A DNA stretch of 13,798 nt, taken from contig CAMLIF010000108.1 in the NCBI GenBank assembly GCA_946479985.1, forward strand, positions 1-13,798. The letters are read 5' to 3'. The translations under genes were made by a program, and so were the position numbers. This document shows, in pieces, positions 1 to 6,888 of this stretch. The notes below the pieces were generated by a model, which was given only the letters and a program-made list of their open reading frames with translations, searched no databases and was not told the DNA's origin. Origin of the DNA: an uncultured Flavobacteriales bacterium. GTDB taxonomy: Bacteria; Bacteroidota; Bacteroidia; Flavobacteriales; Crocinitomicaceae. The stretch's first letter is position 1; every line of letters begins with the position of its first letter.

Positions 1-1081
1 TCAAATTGCGTTAAATGCCGGTTGTTCGGATTTCAGAGACTACAAGTTCCAGACTTTGGGCCGATTCGATTATTCCATCCAGGATTGTTTGGATTTCCAC
101 CAGGCTATAGAAGAACAAATTGTCCCGATCGCAAAAGAATTAACGCAGCGCCAGGCCGATAAATTGGGGAAAACCAAATTGAAACCATGGGATACAGAAG
201 TTGATCCGGACGGATTATCACCGCTTAAACCCTTTTCGAACGGAGACGAACTGCTGGACGGTTCGATTGCTATTTTCGATCAGCTGGATTCCTATTTTGC
301 ATCTTGTCTCAAAACAATGAAAACCGAAGGTTATCTAGATTTAGACTCCAAGAACGGAAAAGCTCCCGGCGGCTACAATTACCCCTTATACGAAAGCGGA
401 ATTCCGTTTATTTTCATGAATGCTGCCGGAGCGCAACGCGATGTTGTAACCATGGTTCATGAAGGCGGACATGCTGTTCATTCCTTCTTAAGCCGCGACC
501 TCGAATTAACAGGATTCAAAAGCCTTCCGTCTGAAGTTGCTGAATTAGCTTCTATGTCGATGGAATTAATGACCATGGAACACTGGACGGAGTTTTACGA
601 CAATGAAAACGATCTGAAACGTGCCAAACGTGAGCAGCTGGAATCGATCATAAAAGTACTTCCCTGGATTGCTACCATTGATGCGTTCCAGCACTGGATT
701 TACACAAATCCGGAGCACTCGGTTGAAGAGCGCAAGAATCAATGGCTGGAACTCTCCAAACGTTTCGGAACCGGATTGATCGACTATACAGGATTTGAAC
801 AAGCCCAGGAAAACAGCTGGCACAAGCAATTACACCTGTTTGAAGTGCCGTTTTATTATATTGAATACGGAATTGCCCAGCTGGGAGCAATTGGTGTATG
901 GAAAAACTTCAGAGAAAATCCGGCTAAAGCCATTGAGCAGTACAAGAGCGCTTTAAAACTGGGCTACTCACAATCTATTCCGGCAATTTATGAAACCGCA
1001 GGATTGAAATTTGATTTCTCCATTAAGAACGTTGAATCGTTAATGGGTTTTGTTCATTCCGAATTAGAGAAATTGAATTAA
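1..1081 (+). CDS. M3-family oligoendopeptidase (PepF-like), C-terminal part, 5' truncated by window edge
   Basis: Zinc metallopeptidase that cleaves oligopeptides, probably in the cytoplasm. The frame is open from base 2 to the TAA at 1079-1081 (359 visible residues), so the gene begins outside the window; the in-frame TTG at 56 is internal. The zinc motif HEGGH is encoded at 458-472. The likely third zinc ligand is the Glu at 542-544 in SEVAELASM, 28 residues after the first His, which is close to the spacing in thimet oligopeptidase. The C-terminal FEVPFYYIEYGIAQLGA segment, around 840-890, matches the family's substrate-tyrosine region. The missing N-terminal part is presumably the helical lobe covering the cleft. 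The gene is followed by a palindromic repeat and then by convergent minus-strand genes. The M3 assignment is secure; the substrate and the exact subfamily are not. Confidence 0.93.
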   Translation, partial: QIALNAGCSDFRDYKFQTLGRFDYSIQDCLDFHQAIEEQIVPIAKELTQRQADKLGKTKLKPWDTEVDPDGLSPLKPFSNGDELLDGSIAIFDQLDSYFASCLKTMKTEGYLDLDSKNGKAPGGYNYPLYESGIPFIFMNAAGAQRDVVTMVHEGGHAVHSFLSRDLELTGFKSLPSEVAELASMSMELMTMEHWTEFYDNENDLKRAKREQLESIIKVLPWIATIDAFQHWIYTNPEHSVEERKNQWLELSKRFGTGLIDYTGFEQAQENSWHKQLHLFEVPFYYIEYGIAQLGAIGVWKNFRENPAKAIEQYKSALKLGYSQSIPAIYETAGLKFDFSIKNVESLMGFVHSELEKLN

Positions 1082-1107
1082 TAAATGTATTTGTTTAAAA
1101 ACAATTA

Positions 1108-1139
1108 TTGTAGGGGAAGGTCGCGACCTTCCCCTACAA
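1108..1139. repeat. Perfect palindromic repeat, copy 1 (32 bases)
   Basis: A perfect inverted repeat with 16-base arms and no spacer, left arm TTGTAGGGGAAGGTCG. It shares the centre AGGTCGCGACCT and the outer GTA..TAC with two other elements at 8777-8804 and 9596-9623. It lies 26 bases after the peptidase stop and before the tRNA terminator. No T-run follows on the plus strand, so it does not look like a simple intrinsic terminator. It is probably a dispersed REP-like element; that class assignment is inference. Confidence 0.85.
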
Positions 1140-1147
1140 CTAGAAAC

Positions 1148-1176
1148 AAAAAAAGGAAGCCGTTAAGCTTCCTTTT
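1148..1176 (-). terminator. Rho-independent terminator of the tRNA-Met unit
   Basis: Read on the minus strand, a 10-bp perfect stem AAAAGGAAGC / GCTTCCTTTT encloses the 6-base loop TTAACG. The T-run is seven bases long and includes the last four stem bases (1154 down to 1148). It starts two bases after the mature 3' end of the tRNA. In the opposite direction the T-run is only four bases, so it may also weakly stop transcripts from the peptidase gene. Confidence 0.85.
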
Positions 1177-1177
1177 G

Positions 1178-1251
1178 TAGCGAGAGGGAGATTTGAACTC
1201 CCGACCTCCGGGTTATGAATCCGGCGCTCTAACCAACTGAGCTACCTCGCC
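1178..1251 (-). tRNA. tRNA-Met (anticodon CAT), elongator type
   Basis: A complete 74-base cloverleaf on the minus strand. The acceptor arm is GGCGAGG / TCTCGCT, with G-U pairs at both ends, and the discriminator is A. The D arm is GCTC/GAGC, the anticodon loop TTCATAA and the T arm GGGAG TTCAAAT CTCCC. The 3' CCA is not encoded. The C11-G24 D-stem pair and the lack of a 1-72 mismatch argue for an elongator rather than the initiator. The pair closing the anticodon loop (31-39) is an A-C mismatch. A CAT anticodon could also belong to the lysidine-modified tRNA-Ile2; the overall sequence looks more like tRNA-Met. The gene has its own promoter and terminator. Confidence 0.93.
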
Positions 1252-1307
1252 ATTTTATCTAAAAACAGATCGTTGGTACTATCTGCGTTTTTGCCCGTAA
1301 GCGGGTG

Positions 1308-1338
1308 CAAAGTTAGATCATTTTTTCACTTTCGCAAG
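1308..1338 (-). promoter_or_regulatory. Bacteroidota-type promoter for the tRNA gene
   Basis: On the minus strand, a -33-like CTTG (1338-1335) is separated by exactly 19 bases from a perfect -7 box TAACTTTG (1315-1308). This matches the Bacteroidota consensus TTTG-N19-TAnnTTTG with one mismatch. It implies a leader of about 50 bases before the tRNA. The -33 box lies just past the stop codon of the upstream methyltransferase-like gene. Confidence 0.75.
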
Positions 1339-1339
1339 A

Positions 1340-2089
1340 CTATGAACGATCTTCTTCGTACAAAATTTTCGTATTGTGCTTTAGCGTTCTGAAAATCAAT
1401 GAAAAAGCCAATGCTCCGGCAAGCCAATAAATGTATTTCAGGTCTGTAGGCACTTTCTCAGTCAATGTCCATTCTCTCAGGTAAGCCACAAAGATGAACC
1501 CTATTGCAGTAGCGGAAATACCGGCATATTCTCTTCTTAAAATAGTTTTCATAGAGAAAGAGATCTCCCCTTTCTTATAGTTTTTCATTGAAGGCCAAAA
1601 TGCAGGAACCTGGTTCGACCAGTTCACGTATGAATCACCGAATTTGCGCTCAAGGAAACGTTCCTCTGCAAACATGATACGTTCGTAATACAACCAGAAC
1701 AACAAACTTACAATAATGAAGAAATAGATGTTGAACGTAAAGAAAACAATACCTATCCACATGAAATAGTTCCCTAAATACAACGGATGGCGAACAGTAG
1801 AATAGATTCCGTTTGTATTCAGAGCCTCAGCCACTTGTTCCTGGGTATTACGCCCGGAAGTATTTTTATTACTTGTTCCAATTGCAATAGAACGGATAAC
1901 CTGTCCTAAAAGCGACATGGCAATTGCAACACCCAACAATATATAGTAACACATATCGTTTTTCATGATGCATGTTACATCAGTAAAATAAATAACGGGA
2001 GCTGCTAAAATGAACAGTACTACTGGAATTTGTCCTCTGTATTTGAACAACTTATTTCCACTTTTCTCAAAACTATGTACTAATGCCAT
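1340..2089 (-). CDS. Isoprenylcysteine carboxyl methyltransferase-like (ICMT/PEMT superfamily) membrane protein
   Basis: A 249-residue multi-pass inner-membrane protein, probably a SAM-dependent methyltransferase of the ICMT/PEMT superfamily. Hydrophobic segments lie at about residues 21-37, 47-71, 105-133 (a hairpin), 188-206 and 221-236. The family signature is present: GIYSTVRHPLYLGNY (94-108, containing R100-H101-P102) followed by AEERFLERKFGDSY (141-154). In known members these motifs bind SAM and the acceptor. The substrate cannot be read from sequence. Bacterial members methylate various lipids and small molecules, and a lipid A phosphate methyltransferase of the LmtA type is one possibility (inference). 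The gene diverges from the START-like gene at 2153 and precedes the tRNA on the same strand, but the tRNA has its own promoter. Confidence 0.75.
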   Translation of the reverse strand: MALVHSFEKSGNKLFKYRGQIPVVLFILAAPVIYFTDVTCIMKNDMCYYILLGVAIAMSLLGQVIRSIAIGTSNKNTSGRNTQEQVAEALNTNGIYSTVRHPLYLGNYFMWIGIVFFTFNIYFFIIVSLLFWLYYERIMFAEERFLERKFGDSYVNWSNQVPAFWPSMKNYKKGEISFSMKTILRREYAGISATAIGFIFVAYLREWTLTEKVPTDLKYIYWLAGALAFSLIFRTLKHNTKILYEEDRS

Positions 2090-2128
2090 GAAAAGATTTA
2101 TGTATATTGCGACTCATGAATAATGACG

Positions 2129-2160
2129 CGAAATTAATATTATTACGCAAGTATGGCAAA
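2129..2160 (-). promoter_or_regulatory. Candidate promoter for the ICMT-like gene
   Basis: On the minus strand, TTTG (2160-2157) lies 20 bases from TAATTTCG (2136-2129). This is one base off the TAnnTTTG consensus, and the spacing is one base longer than usual. It gives a leader of about 35 bases. The -33 box lies within the first codons of the divergent START-like gene. Confidence 0.45.
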
Positions 2161-2542
2161 TAAAGAAAAATTCGAGCTGGAATATGTACTAAGAACTTCA
2201 CCCAAAGTGCTTGATAAAATGATTTCTACTCCCGATGGATTAAGTGAGTGGTTTGCCGACGATGTTATGGTGAAGGATGACGTTTATACGTTTGAATGGG
2301 ATCAAAGTGAAGAACAGGCTCGACTGATTTCCAAGAAACAAGGAGAAAATATTAAATGGCAATGGCTGTACGACGAAGAAGACGAATTGGAAACTTTCTT
2401 CGAGATGAAATACACCATTGACCCTATGACGAAAGCAGTCATCTTTACGGTGATTGATTATGCCGAACCTACTGAAAAAGAAGAAATCAAACGACTTTGG
2501 GAAACACAGGTTACTAATCTCAGACGTGTTTTAGGAGCATAA
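2153..2542 (+). CDS. START-like domain protein (Bacteroidota type)
   Basis: A 129-residue acidic soluble protein. Its pattern matches the START-like/AHSA1-type fold common in Bacteroidota: an N-terminal strand (EYVLRTSPKVLDKMISTP), then the motif GLSEWFADDV, a central run of strands (YTFEWDQSEEQARLI) and a long C-terminal helix ending in WETQVTNLRRVLGA. In this superfamily the fold forms a hydrophobic pocket that binds lipids or other ligands, but no ligand is known to me for this subgroup. There is no signal peptide or membrane segment, so it is predicted to be cytoplasmic. It starts at ATG 2153 with no obvious Shine-Dalgarno sequence. The next gene begins 50 bases downstream behind its own candidate promoter box. 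The domain call is fairly sure; the function is unknown. Confidence 0.8.
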   Translation: MANKEKFELEYVLRTSPKVLDKMISTPDGLSEWFADDVMVKDDVYTFEWDQSEEQARLISKKQGENIKWQWLYDEEDELETFFEMKYTIDPMTKAVIFTVIDYAEPTEKEEIKRLWETQVTNLRRVLGA

Positions 2543-2568
2543 TTACCCGTTCATTCACCTCTTGTGGT

Positions 2569-2576
2569 TATTTTTG
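2569..2576 (+). promoter_or_regulatory. Candidate -7 promoter box for the LptF/LptG-type permease operon
   Basis: TATTTTTG is a perfect match to the TAnnTTTG box. It ends 16 bases before the GTG start, so the leader would be about 12 bases. No TTTG is seen 19 bases upstream, so the promoter is only half supported. Confidence 0.45.
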
Positions 2577-2592
2577 CAACGTTATCTAAGGC

Positions 2593-4059
2593 GTGAAAAA
2601 ACTTACAATCTTTAGCATTCAATCATTTATAGGTCCATTCATTGCGACCTTCGCTATTTCTATGTTTATGCTCATCATGCAGTTTACATGGAAATACATC
2701 GATGATCTAATGGGAAAAGGTCTGGGTGCCGGCGTTATAACAGAACTCATGTTCTACGTTTCTGCCAGTTTGATTCCACTTGCCCTACCCCTGGCTATTT
2801 TGCTGAGTTCTATTATGACTTTGGGGAACCTGGCAGAGAATAACGAACTAACAGCTCTCAAATCGTCCGGGCTTTCTTTGTTGAAAATCATGCGCCCGCT
2901 GATCGGAGTGGTTTTTCTCATTGCCACCGCAACATTTTTCTTTTCAAATTACGTTATTCCGGTCGCCAATTTAAAATGGCACTCACTCATATATGATATT
3001 CAACAAACTAAGGTATCGTTACTTGTAACGCCCGGATCTTATTCTAAAGAAATAGAATCTTATGCCATTAAGGTTGAGAACGGACATGATAATTCATTTA
3101 CAGGAATTACAATCCACGATTATACAGATCCTAAAGTCTCAAAGACTATCAAAGCAGATTCAGGGACAATCTACAAGAGTGAAAATGGAAACTATCTGCT
3201 GTTCCAATTAATGAACGGTAAAGTAATTGAAGAACTGAATGCTCAGCCCCCGATCTTTGGTCCGAGAGGAACTTCAATTGATAAACGCTCCGGAAGCCGG
3301 CCTGCGAATAATATTGAATTTAGGGAAGCAACGTACAAAATGGATCTTCTGGGTTTCGATTTGAACAGGTCACAGGAAGAAATGTTTAAGGACGATTATG
3401 AAATGCTGAATGTTTTTCAGATTCAGGATGCCAGGGACAGTATGCAGCGTGAAAGTGACGAACATCAAAAGGCTTATATACAGTCGCGAAAAAGTGAACG
3501 GCCCTATTTTCAATCGAAGCAGTTTGCGCTCCTGCAGGCAAAACAAAAAAACAGGAAAGCAGATACAACGCTTCATATTCCTGAAGGGGTTATTTCTTTA
3601 ACAGATTTCTCGAGGGAAGAACGAAAAGCAGCTTTGAATATGGCCCTGGTAAATATCCGGGACCAGAATCAAAACCTGGAAAATCAAAAAATGATCTTTA
3701 ACAGCCTGGAAGACAGTAACAACAAATTTATACTGGAATTTCACCGGAAATTCGCTTTATCAGCTACAATCATTGTCCTCTTTTTTGTTGGAGCACCACT
3801 CGGAGCTATTGTAAGAAAAGGAGGATTCGGCGCGCCTGTTGTTATTGCGGCCTTACTGTTCATGGTTTACTTCGTGTTATTTAGTATTGGCGAAAGTTTG
3901 GCAAATACGAACTCTGTAACCCCGTTTTGGGGAATGTGGATGCCAACTGTGGTTCTTGCTCCTATTGCCGTGATCTTAATGACCGCCGCGGCGAATGATC
4001 TCAGAGTTTTCGATCGCAAAACATGGCGCATACTATTATCGTTCGGATTTAGGAGATGA
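2593..4059 (+). CDS. LptF/LptG-family permease (YjgP/YjgQ), lipopolysaccharide export
   Basis: A 488-residue inner-membrane subunit. In the LptB2FG complex, proteins of this family extract LPS from the inner membrane and pass it to the periplasmic bridge. Visible are three N-terminal membrane helices (about 12-32, 52-75, 103-122), a large periplasmic region, and three C-terminal helices (about 390-470). The cytoplasmic segment ENNELTALKSSG (82-93) matches the family's conserved coupling helix, and the C-terminal half has GAPLGAIVRKGGFG. E. coli LptF and LptG are about 360 residues; the extra length here is a charged, Gln/Lys/Arg-rich stretch at about 255-370. GTG 2593 is chosen because an in-frame TAA lies two codons upstream and the next Met falls inside helix 1. 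Its last four bases overlap the following glycosyltransferase start. LptF and LptG cannot be told apart here. Confidence 0.88.
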   Translation: MKKLTIFSIQSFIGPFIATFAISMFMLIMQFTWKYIDDLMGKGLGAGVITELMFYVSASLIPLALPLAILLSSIMTLGNLAENNELTALKSSGLSLLKIMRPLIGVVFLIATATFFFSNYVIPVANLKWHSLIYDIQQTKVSLLVTPGSYSKEIESYAIKVENGHDNSFTGITIHDYTDPKVSKTIKADSGTIYKSENGNYLLFQLMNGKVIEELNAQPPIFGPRGTSIDKRSGSRPANNIEFREATYKMDLLGFDLNRSQEEMFKDDYEMLNVFQIQDARDSMQRESDEHQKAYIQSRKSERPYFQSKQFALLQAKQKNRKADTTLHIPEGVISLTDFSREERKAALNMALVNIRDQNQNLENQKMIFNSLEDSNNKFILEFHRKFALSATIIVLFFVGAPLGAIVRKGGFGAPVVIAALLFMVYFVLFSIGESLANTNSVTPFWGMWMPTVVLAPIAVILMTAAANDLRVFDRKTWRILLSFGFRR

Positions 4060-5201
4060 AGATTTTATACGTCTGTCATAAACCCCCGGTTCCCAATGTA
4101 GATGGCGGAACTTTTGCAATGCGGCAATTCGCTGATGCATTGTCTGAAACAGCTGAATGCGACGCATTCGTGCTCGCAACTCATAAACATCCGTTTACCC
4201 CTGAAACCGAAAAGTATCTAGCTGCTTCATTTAATACATACAATTTCGAATTCATACATACGGAGATAAAACCGATTCCGTTGCTCATTTCCCATATCAC
4301 CGGGAAAAGCTACATCTTAAAACGATTTCAGAGTGAAAAACTAAATGCATTCCTTGCTGAAAATCCATACGATTTAATTGTTTGTGATAGTTTGTTTTCT
4401 CTGTATGCCGTTAAACAATCGAATCCGGAAGCCTCAACCAAATTGTGGCTTAGAAGTCACAATGTTGAATTCCGTAATTGGATCACTTTATCCAAACAAC
4501 AGTCGTTCCTGAAGAAATGGTTGTACGTGCTTCAGGCAAAACAGTTAAAACGCGAAGAACTCAAACTAGTAAAATCGGTTGATCTGAATTTATGCATCAG
4601 TACTGAAGATGAACGAATGTTTCATGAATTGCTTCCCGATTCCAAAACAAAACTCCTTCCAATCCATGTAAAGTCTAACCCTGATTTAATTATTAAAAAC
4701 AGGGAATGCTACTTTCTCGGATCAAGTAACTGGGGCCCCAATATCGACTCGGTGAATTATTTATTAAAATGCTGGAGTCAGGATTCTTTCAGACCGTATA
4801 CATTAACCATTGCCGGTGGTTTCAATGCAATGTACACTTCAAATCAAATTCCGGAATCAGTTCAACTTCTTGGACGGGTTGATAATTTAGATCAGTTTCT
4901 GTCGGAACAAGGCATTTTAGTAGCTCCAAGTTTCAGCGGGAGTGGAATTAAAGTAAAAATATTAGAAGCACTTGGAGCAGGAATCCCAGTTATTACAACT
5001 GAATTTGGTGCCCAGGGAATTACCGATGAAGCCGGTTTGATAATGGTTACGAATGAAATTCAGATTTTGGAAGCCATTCAAAAGGTAAAAACCGACGAAA
5101 GTTATTTTCAACAGATCAGTAACCTTGGTAAAAGCTACATTCAAAAATATCATAGCTTTGCGGTGGTAAAAGGAATAATAAAAGAAGCGCTTGGAGAATA
5201 G
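4056..5201 (+). CDS. GT4-type glycosyltransferase 1
   Basis: A 381-residue predicted GT-B glycosyltransferase, cytoplasmic or membrane-peripheral, transferring a sugar from a nucleotide donor to an unknown acceptor. The N-terminal Rossmann domain starts KILYVCHKPPVPNVDGG, and the middle has LRSHNVEFRNW (about 129-139). The C-terminal donor domain has YFLGSSNWGPNIDSVNYLL (about 219-237) and APSFSGSGIKVKILEALGAG, whose ILEALGAGIPVITT matches the conserved EAxxxGxPV region of the GT4 family. The ATG overlaps the stop of the permease gene (ATGA) and has TAGGAG directly upstream, an unusually clear ribosome site for this genome, which suggests translational coupling. The LptF/LptG neighbour suggests an envelope or LPS glycan role (inference). 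Confidence 0.85.
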   Translation: MKILYVCHKPPVPNVDGGTFAMRQFADALSETAECDAFVLATHKHPFTPETEKYLAASFNTYNFEFIHTEIKPIPLLISHITGKSYILKRFQSEKLNAFLAENPYDLIVCDSLFSLYAVKQSNPEASTKLWLRSHNVEFRNWITLSKQQSFLKKWLYVLQAKQLKREELKLVKSVDLNLCISTEDERMFHELLPDSKTKLLPIHVKSNPDLIIKNRECYFLGSSNWGPNIDSVNYLLKCWSQDSFRPYTLTIAGGFNAMYTSNQIPESVQLLGRVDNLDQFLSEQGILVAPSFSGSGIKVKILEALGAGIPVITTEFGAQGITDEAGLIMVTNEIQILEAIQKVKTDESYFQQISNLGKSYIQKYHSFAVVKGIIKEALGE

Positions 5202-6366
5202 GGAAAATATTGTTGTTTGTTTGTCGCGGTTCCCTTATCCGCTTGAAAAAGGTGACAAGCTGCGTGCGTTCCACCAGTTAAAAAGCTTATCAGCAGAATA
5301 CAACATTACCCTTATCTGCACAACGGACGAGGAAATCACACCGGTCAATTTCGCAATTGTAAAAGCATTTTGTTCAGATGTTCACTTGTTCAAATTGAGT
5401 AAGATCGGTCTTCTTTTTACCCTCCTAACCCATTTGTTCTCACACAAACCATTTCAGGTTCAGTATTTCTATCGATTTTCAATCAGTCGTAAGATTAGCC
5501 GGTTGATCGAAGAATTAAAACCTGCAGCCATTTACTGTCAGCTTATCCGGACAACAGAATACGCTAAAAACTATCATGCCTGTCCTAAAACGCTTGATTA
5601 TATGGATGCGTTGAGCAAAGGGATGGAACGAAGAATTGAAACAGAACCGTGGTTCAAATCGTGGTTTTATAAAATTGAAACCCGGCGATTAAAAAACTAC
5701 GAACGCTCAGTCTTTGACTATTTCGAGAATCATACAATTATTTCAGATCAGGACAAACACTATATTGCGCATCCGAAAAGCCGAAAAATTATAACTGTCC
5801 CGAACGGTGTTGCTCCTGAATTCTTTGAGAGACTCGACGTTCGGAAAACACATGATCTGATTTTCACCGGAAATTTCAGCTATGCCCCGAATATCAATGC
5901 AGCTTTGTTTATTGCTCAAAAGATAGTACCGGAATTAAACAAGCAAAACTACTTCCCGAAAATATTGCTGGCCGGAGCCAATCCGAGTTCCGATGTGAAG
6001 AACCTTGAGAACGAATGGATCACAGTTACCGGATGGGTTGATGATATCCGGGAAAGTTATCAATCCGCACAATTGTTTATTGCACCACTGTTTATTGGAA
6101 CCGGGCTGCAAAATAAGCTGTTGGAAGCTATGGCAAGCGGACTTCCATGTATCACAACCTCACTGGTTAACAACGCATTGGGAGCGCATAACGGGGAAAA
6201 CATTCTCTTAGCGGAGAATTTGACTGAGTTCGTCGAAAAAATCATGGAATATAAAACAAATGTAGGTAGCTTTAGTGAAATTACGCACAACGGAACAGCT
6301 TTCGTTAAGAATAACTACTCATGGGAAACACAGAACGAAAAGTTACTTTCACTTCTGCGCTGCTGA
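5191..6366 (+). CDS. GT4-type glycosyltransferase 2 (Stp1/TIGR03087-like)
   Basis: A 391-residue GT-B glycosyltransferase. The N-terminus VVCLSRFPYPLEKGDKLRAF resembles the sugar-transferase group described as TIGR03087 (EpsH/exosortase-associated), but no exosortase is visible here, so that link is only by resemblance. The C-terminal half has the donor-site features IFTGNFSYAPNINAALFIA, VTGWVDDIRESYQSA and APLFIGTGLQNKLLEAMASG. The start is TTG 5191: an in-frame TAA at 5179-5181 blocks anything further upstream, and no ATG occurs before the conserved N-terminus. It overlaps glycosyltransferase 1 by 11 bases. The two enzymes share organisation but little obvious sequence outside the donor motifs, so they probably add successive, different sugars to one glycan (inference). 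Confidence 0.85.
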   Translation: MENRENIVVCLSRFPYPLEKGDKLRAFHQLKSLSAEYNITLICTTDEEITPVNFAIVKAFCSDVHLFKLSKIGLLFTLLTHLFSHKPFQVQYFYRFSISRKISRLIEELKPAAIYCQLIRTTEYAKNYHACPKTLDYMDALSKGMERRIETEPWFKSWFYKIETRRLKNYERSVFDYFENHTIISDQDKHYIAHPKSRKIITVPNGVAPEFFERLDVRKTHDLIFTGNFSYAPNINAALFIAQKIVPELNKQNYFPKILLAGANPSSDVKNLENEWITVTGWVDDIRESYQSAQLFIAPLFIGTGLQNKLLEAMASGLPCITTSLVNNALGAHNGENILLAENLTEFVEKIMEYKTNVGSFSEITHNGTAFVKNNYSWETQNEKLLSLLRC

Positions 6367-6773
6367 TCATTGCTTTCATTTCCGGATGTACATCTGAGTC
6401 TAAATTTCCGTCGTGGATGATTGGGACCTGGAAAACAACCTTCAACGGATTCGTTATTACCGAAAAATGGAATTCGGGTTCAAATGAATATAAAGCAACA
6501 ACAGTTTGGGATGATGACGGATTAAAATCTGTTGAAACCATCCGCTTATTTTTTAAGAAAGACAATCTTGTTTACCAGGTCACTATTGATGAACGCGTTA
6601 CAGAATTCACCTGCGAAGATATTACCAACGATACCCTGATCTTTTCAAACCGGGAAAACGATTATCCAAAGCGTATTGTATATACCAAACCGCGTAAAAA
6701 TCACATGAAAGTTTGGGTCGATAATTTCGAGAACGATCCGAACACTTCCGTATTTAATTTCAGGAAAGTGTAA
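6321..6773 (+). CDS. Small predicted lipoprotein (DUF6265-like)
   Basis: A 150-residue exported protein. It has a basic N-terminus (MGNTERK), a hydrophobic stretch (ALLIIAFISG) and a cysteine at residue 23 in a lipobox-like ISGC, so it should be lipid-anchored. The mature part begins with SWMIGTWKTTFNG and later has NRENDYPKRIVYTKP. This WxxGTW...ENDYPKRI pattern resembles the small beta-rich DUF6265 group of unknown function. It starts at ATG 6321, overlapping glycosyltransferase 2 by 46 bases. The overlap is long, but both frames are convincing: the glycosyltransferase keeps its C-terminal helices and the lipoprotein needs this start for its signal peptide. It is the last gene of the cluster. 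Confidence 0.78.
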   Translation: MGNTERKVTFTSALLIIAFISGCTSESKFPSWMIGTWKTTFNGFVITEKWNSGSNEYKATTVWDDDGLKSVETIRLFFKKDNLVYQVTIDERVTEFTCEDITNDTLIFSNRENDYPKRIVYTKPRKNHMKVWVDNFENDPNTSVFNFRKV

Positions 6774-6863
6774 TTCGATAGGTAATTTAGTTACCTTGGT
6801 ATTTTGTTTGAATTAATTGGACGAATAATCGTCTAATAATGATGCGATTCTTTAGAATAGCGG

Positions 6864-6871
6864 TAAATTTG
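6864..6871 (+). promoter_or_regulatory. Candidate -7 promoter box for ribBA-lolD
   Basis: TAAATTTG is a perfect TAnnTTTG match 17 bases before the ribBA start. No convincing TTTG lies 19-20 bases upstream. The leader would be only about 14 bases, which leaves no room for an FMN riboswitch downstream of this start point. Confidence 0.5.
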
Positions 6872-6888
6872 CACCAGAATTCAGAAAT

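Noticed and set aside
1108..1139. Palindromes as ordinary intrinsic terminators
   Set aside because: None of the three copies is followed by a T-run on either strand, and two lie between genes pointing the same way. A terminator role is not excluded but is not shown.
1261..1286. Terminator-like hairpin (CAGAT/ATCTG followed by five T on the minus strand) between the tRNA promoter and the tRNA
   Set aside because: The stem has only five AT-leaning pairs around a 10-base loop, too weak to call an attenuator; it lies within the tRNA 5' leader.
6005..6290. Secondary open frames on both strands inside glycosyltransferase 2 and elsewhere within large genes
   Set aside because: They lie wholly inside well-supported genes, show no recognisable motifs, and their translations look like out-of-frame readings.
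6780..6796. Short hairpin AGGTAA/TTACCT after the lipoprotein gene as a terminator
   Set aside because: Six weak pairs and no clean T-run follow. It may help end the envelope cluster, but it cannot be supported as an intrinsic terminator.
6774..6888. FMN riboswitch upstream of ribBA
   Set aside because: The interval is only 115 bases, I recognise none of the conserved FMN-element segments, and the promoter box at 6864 would leave a leader of about 14 bases.
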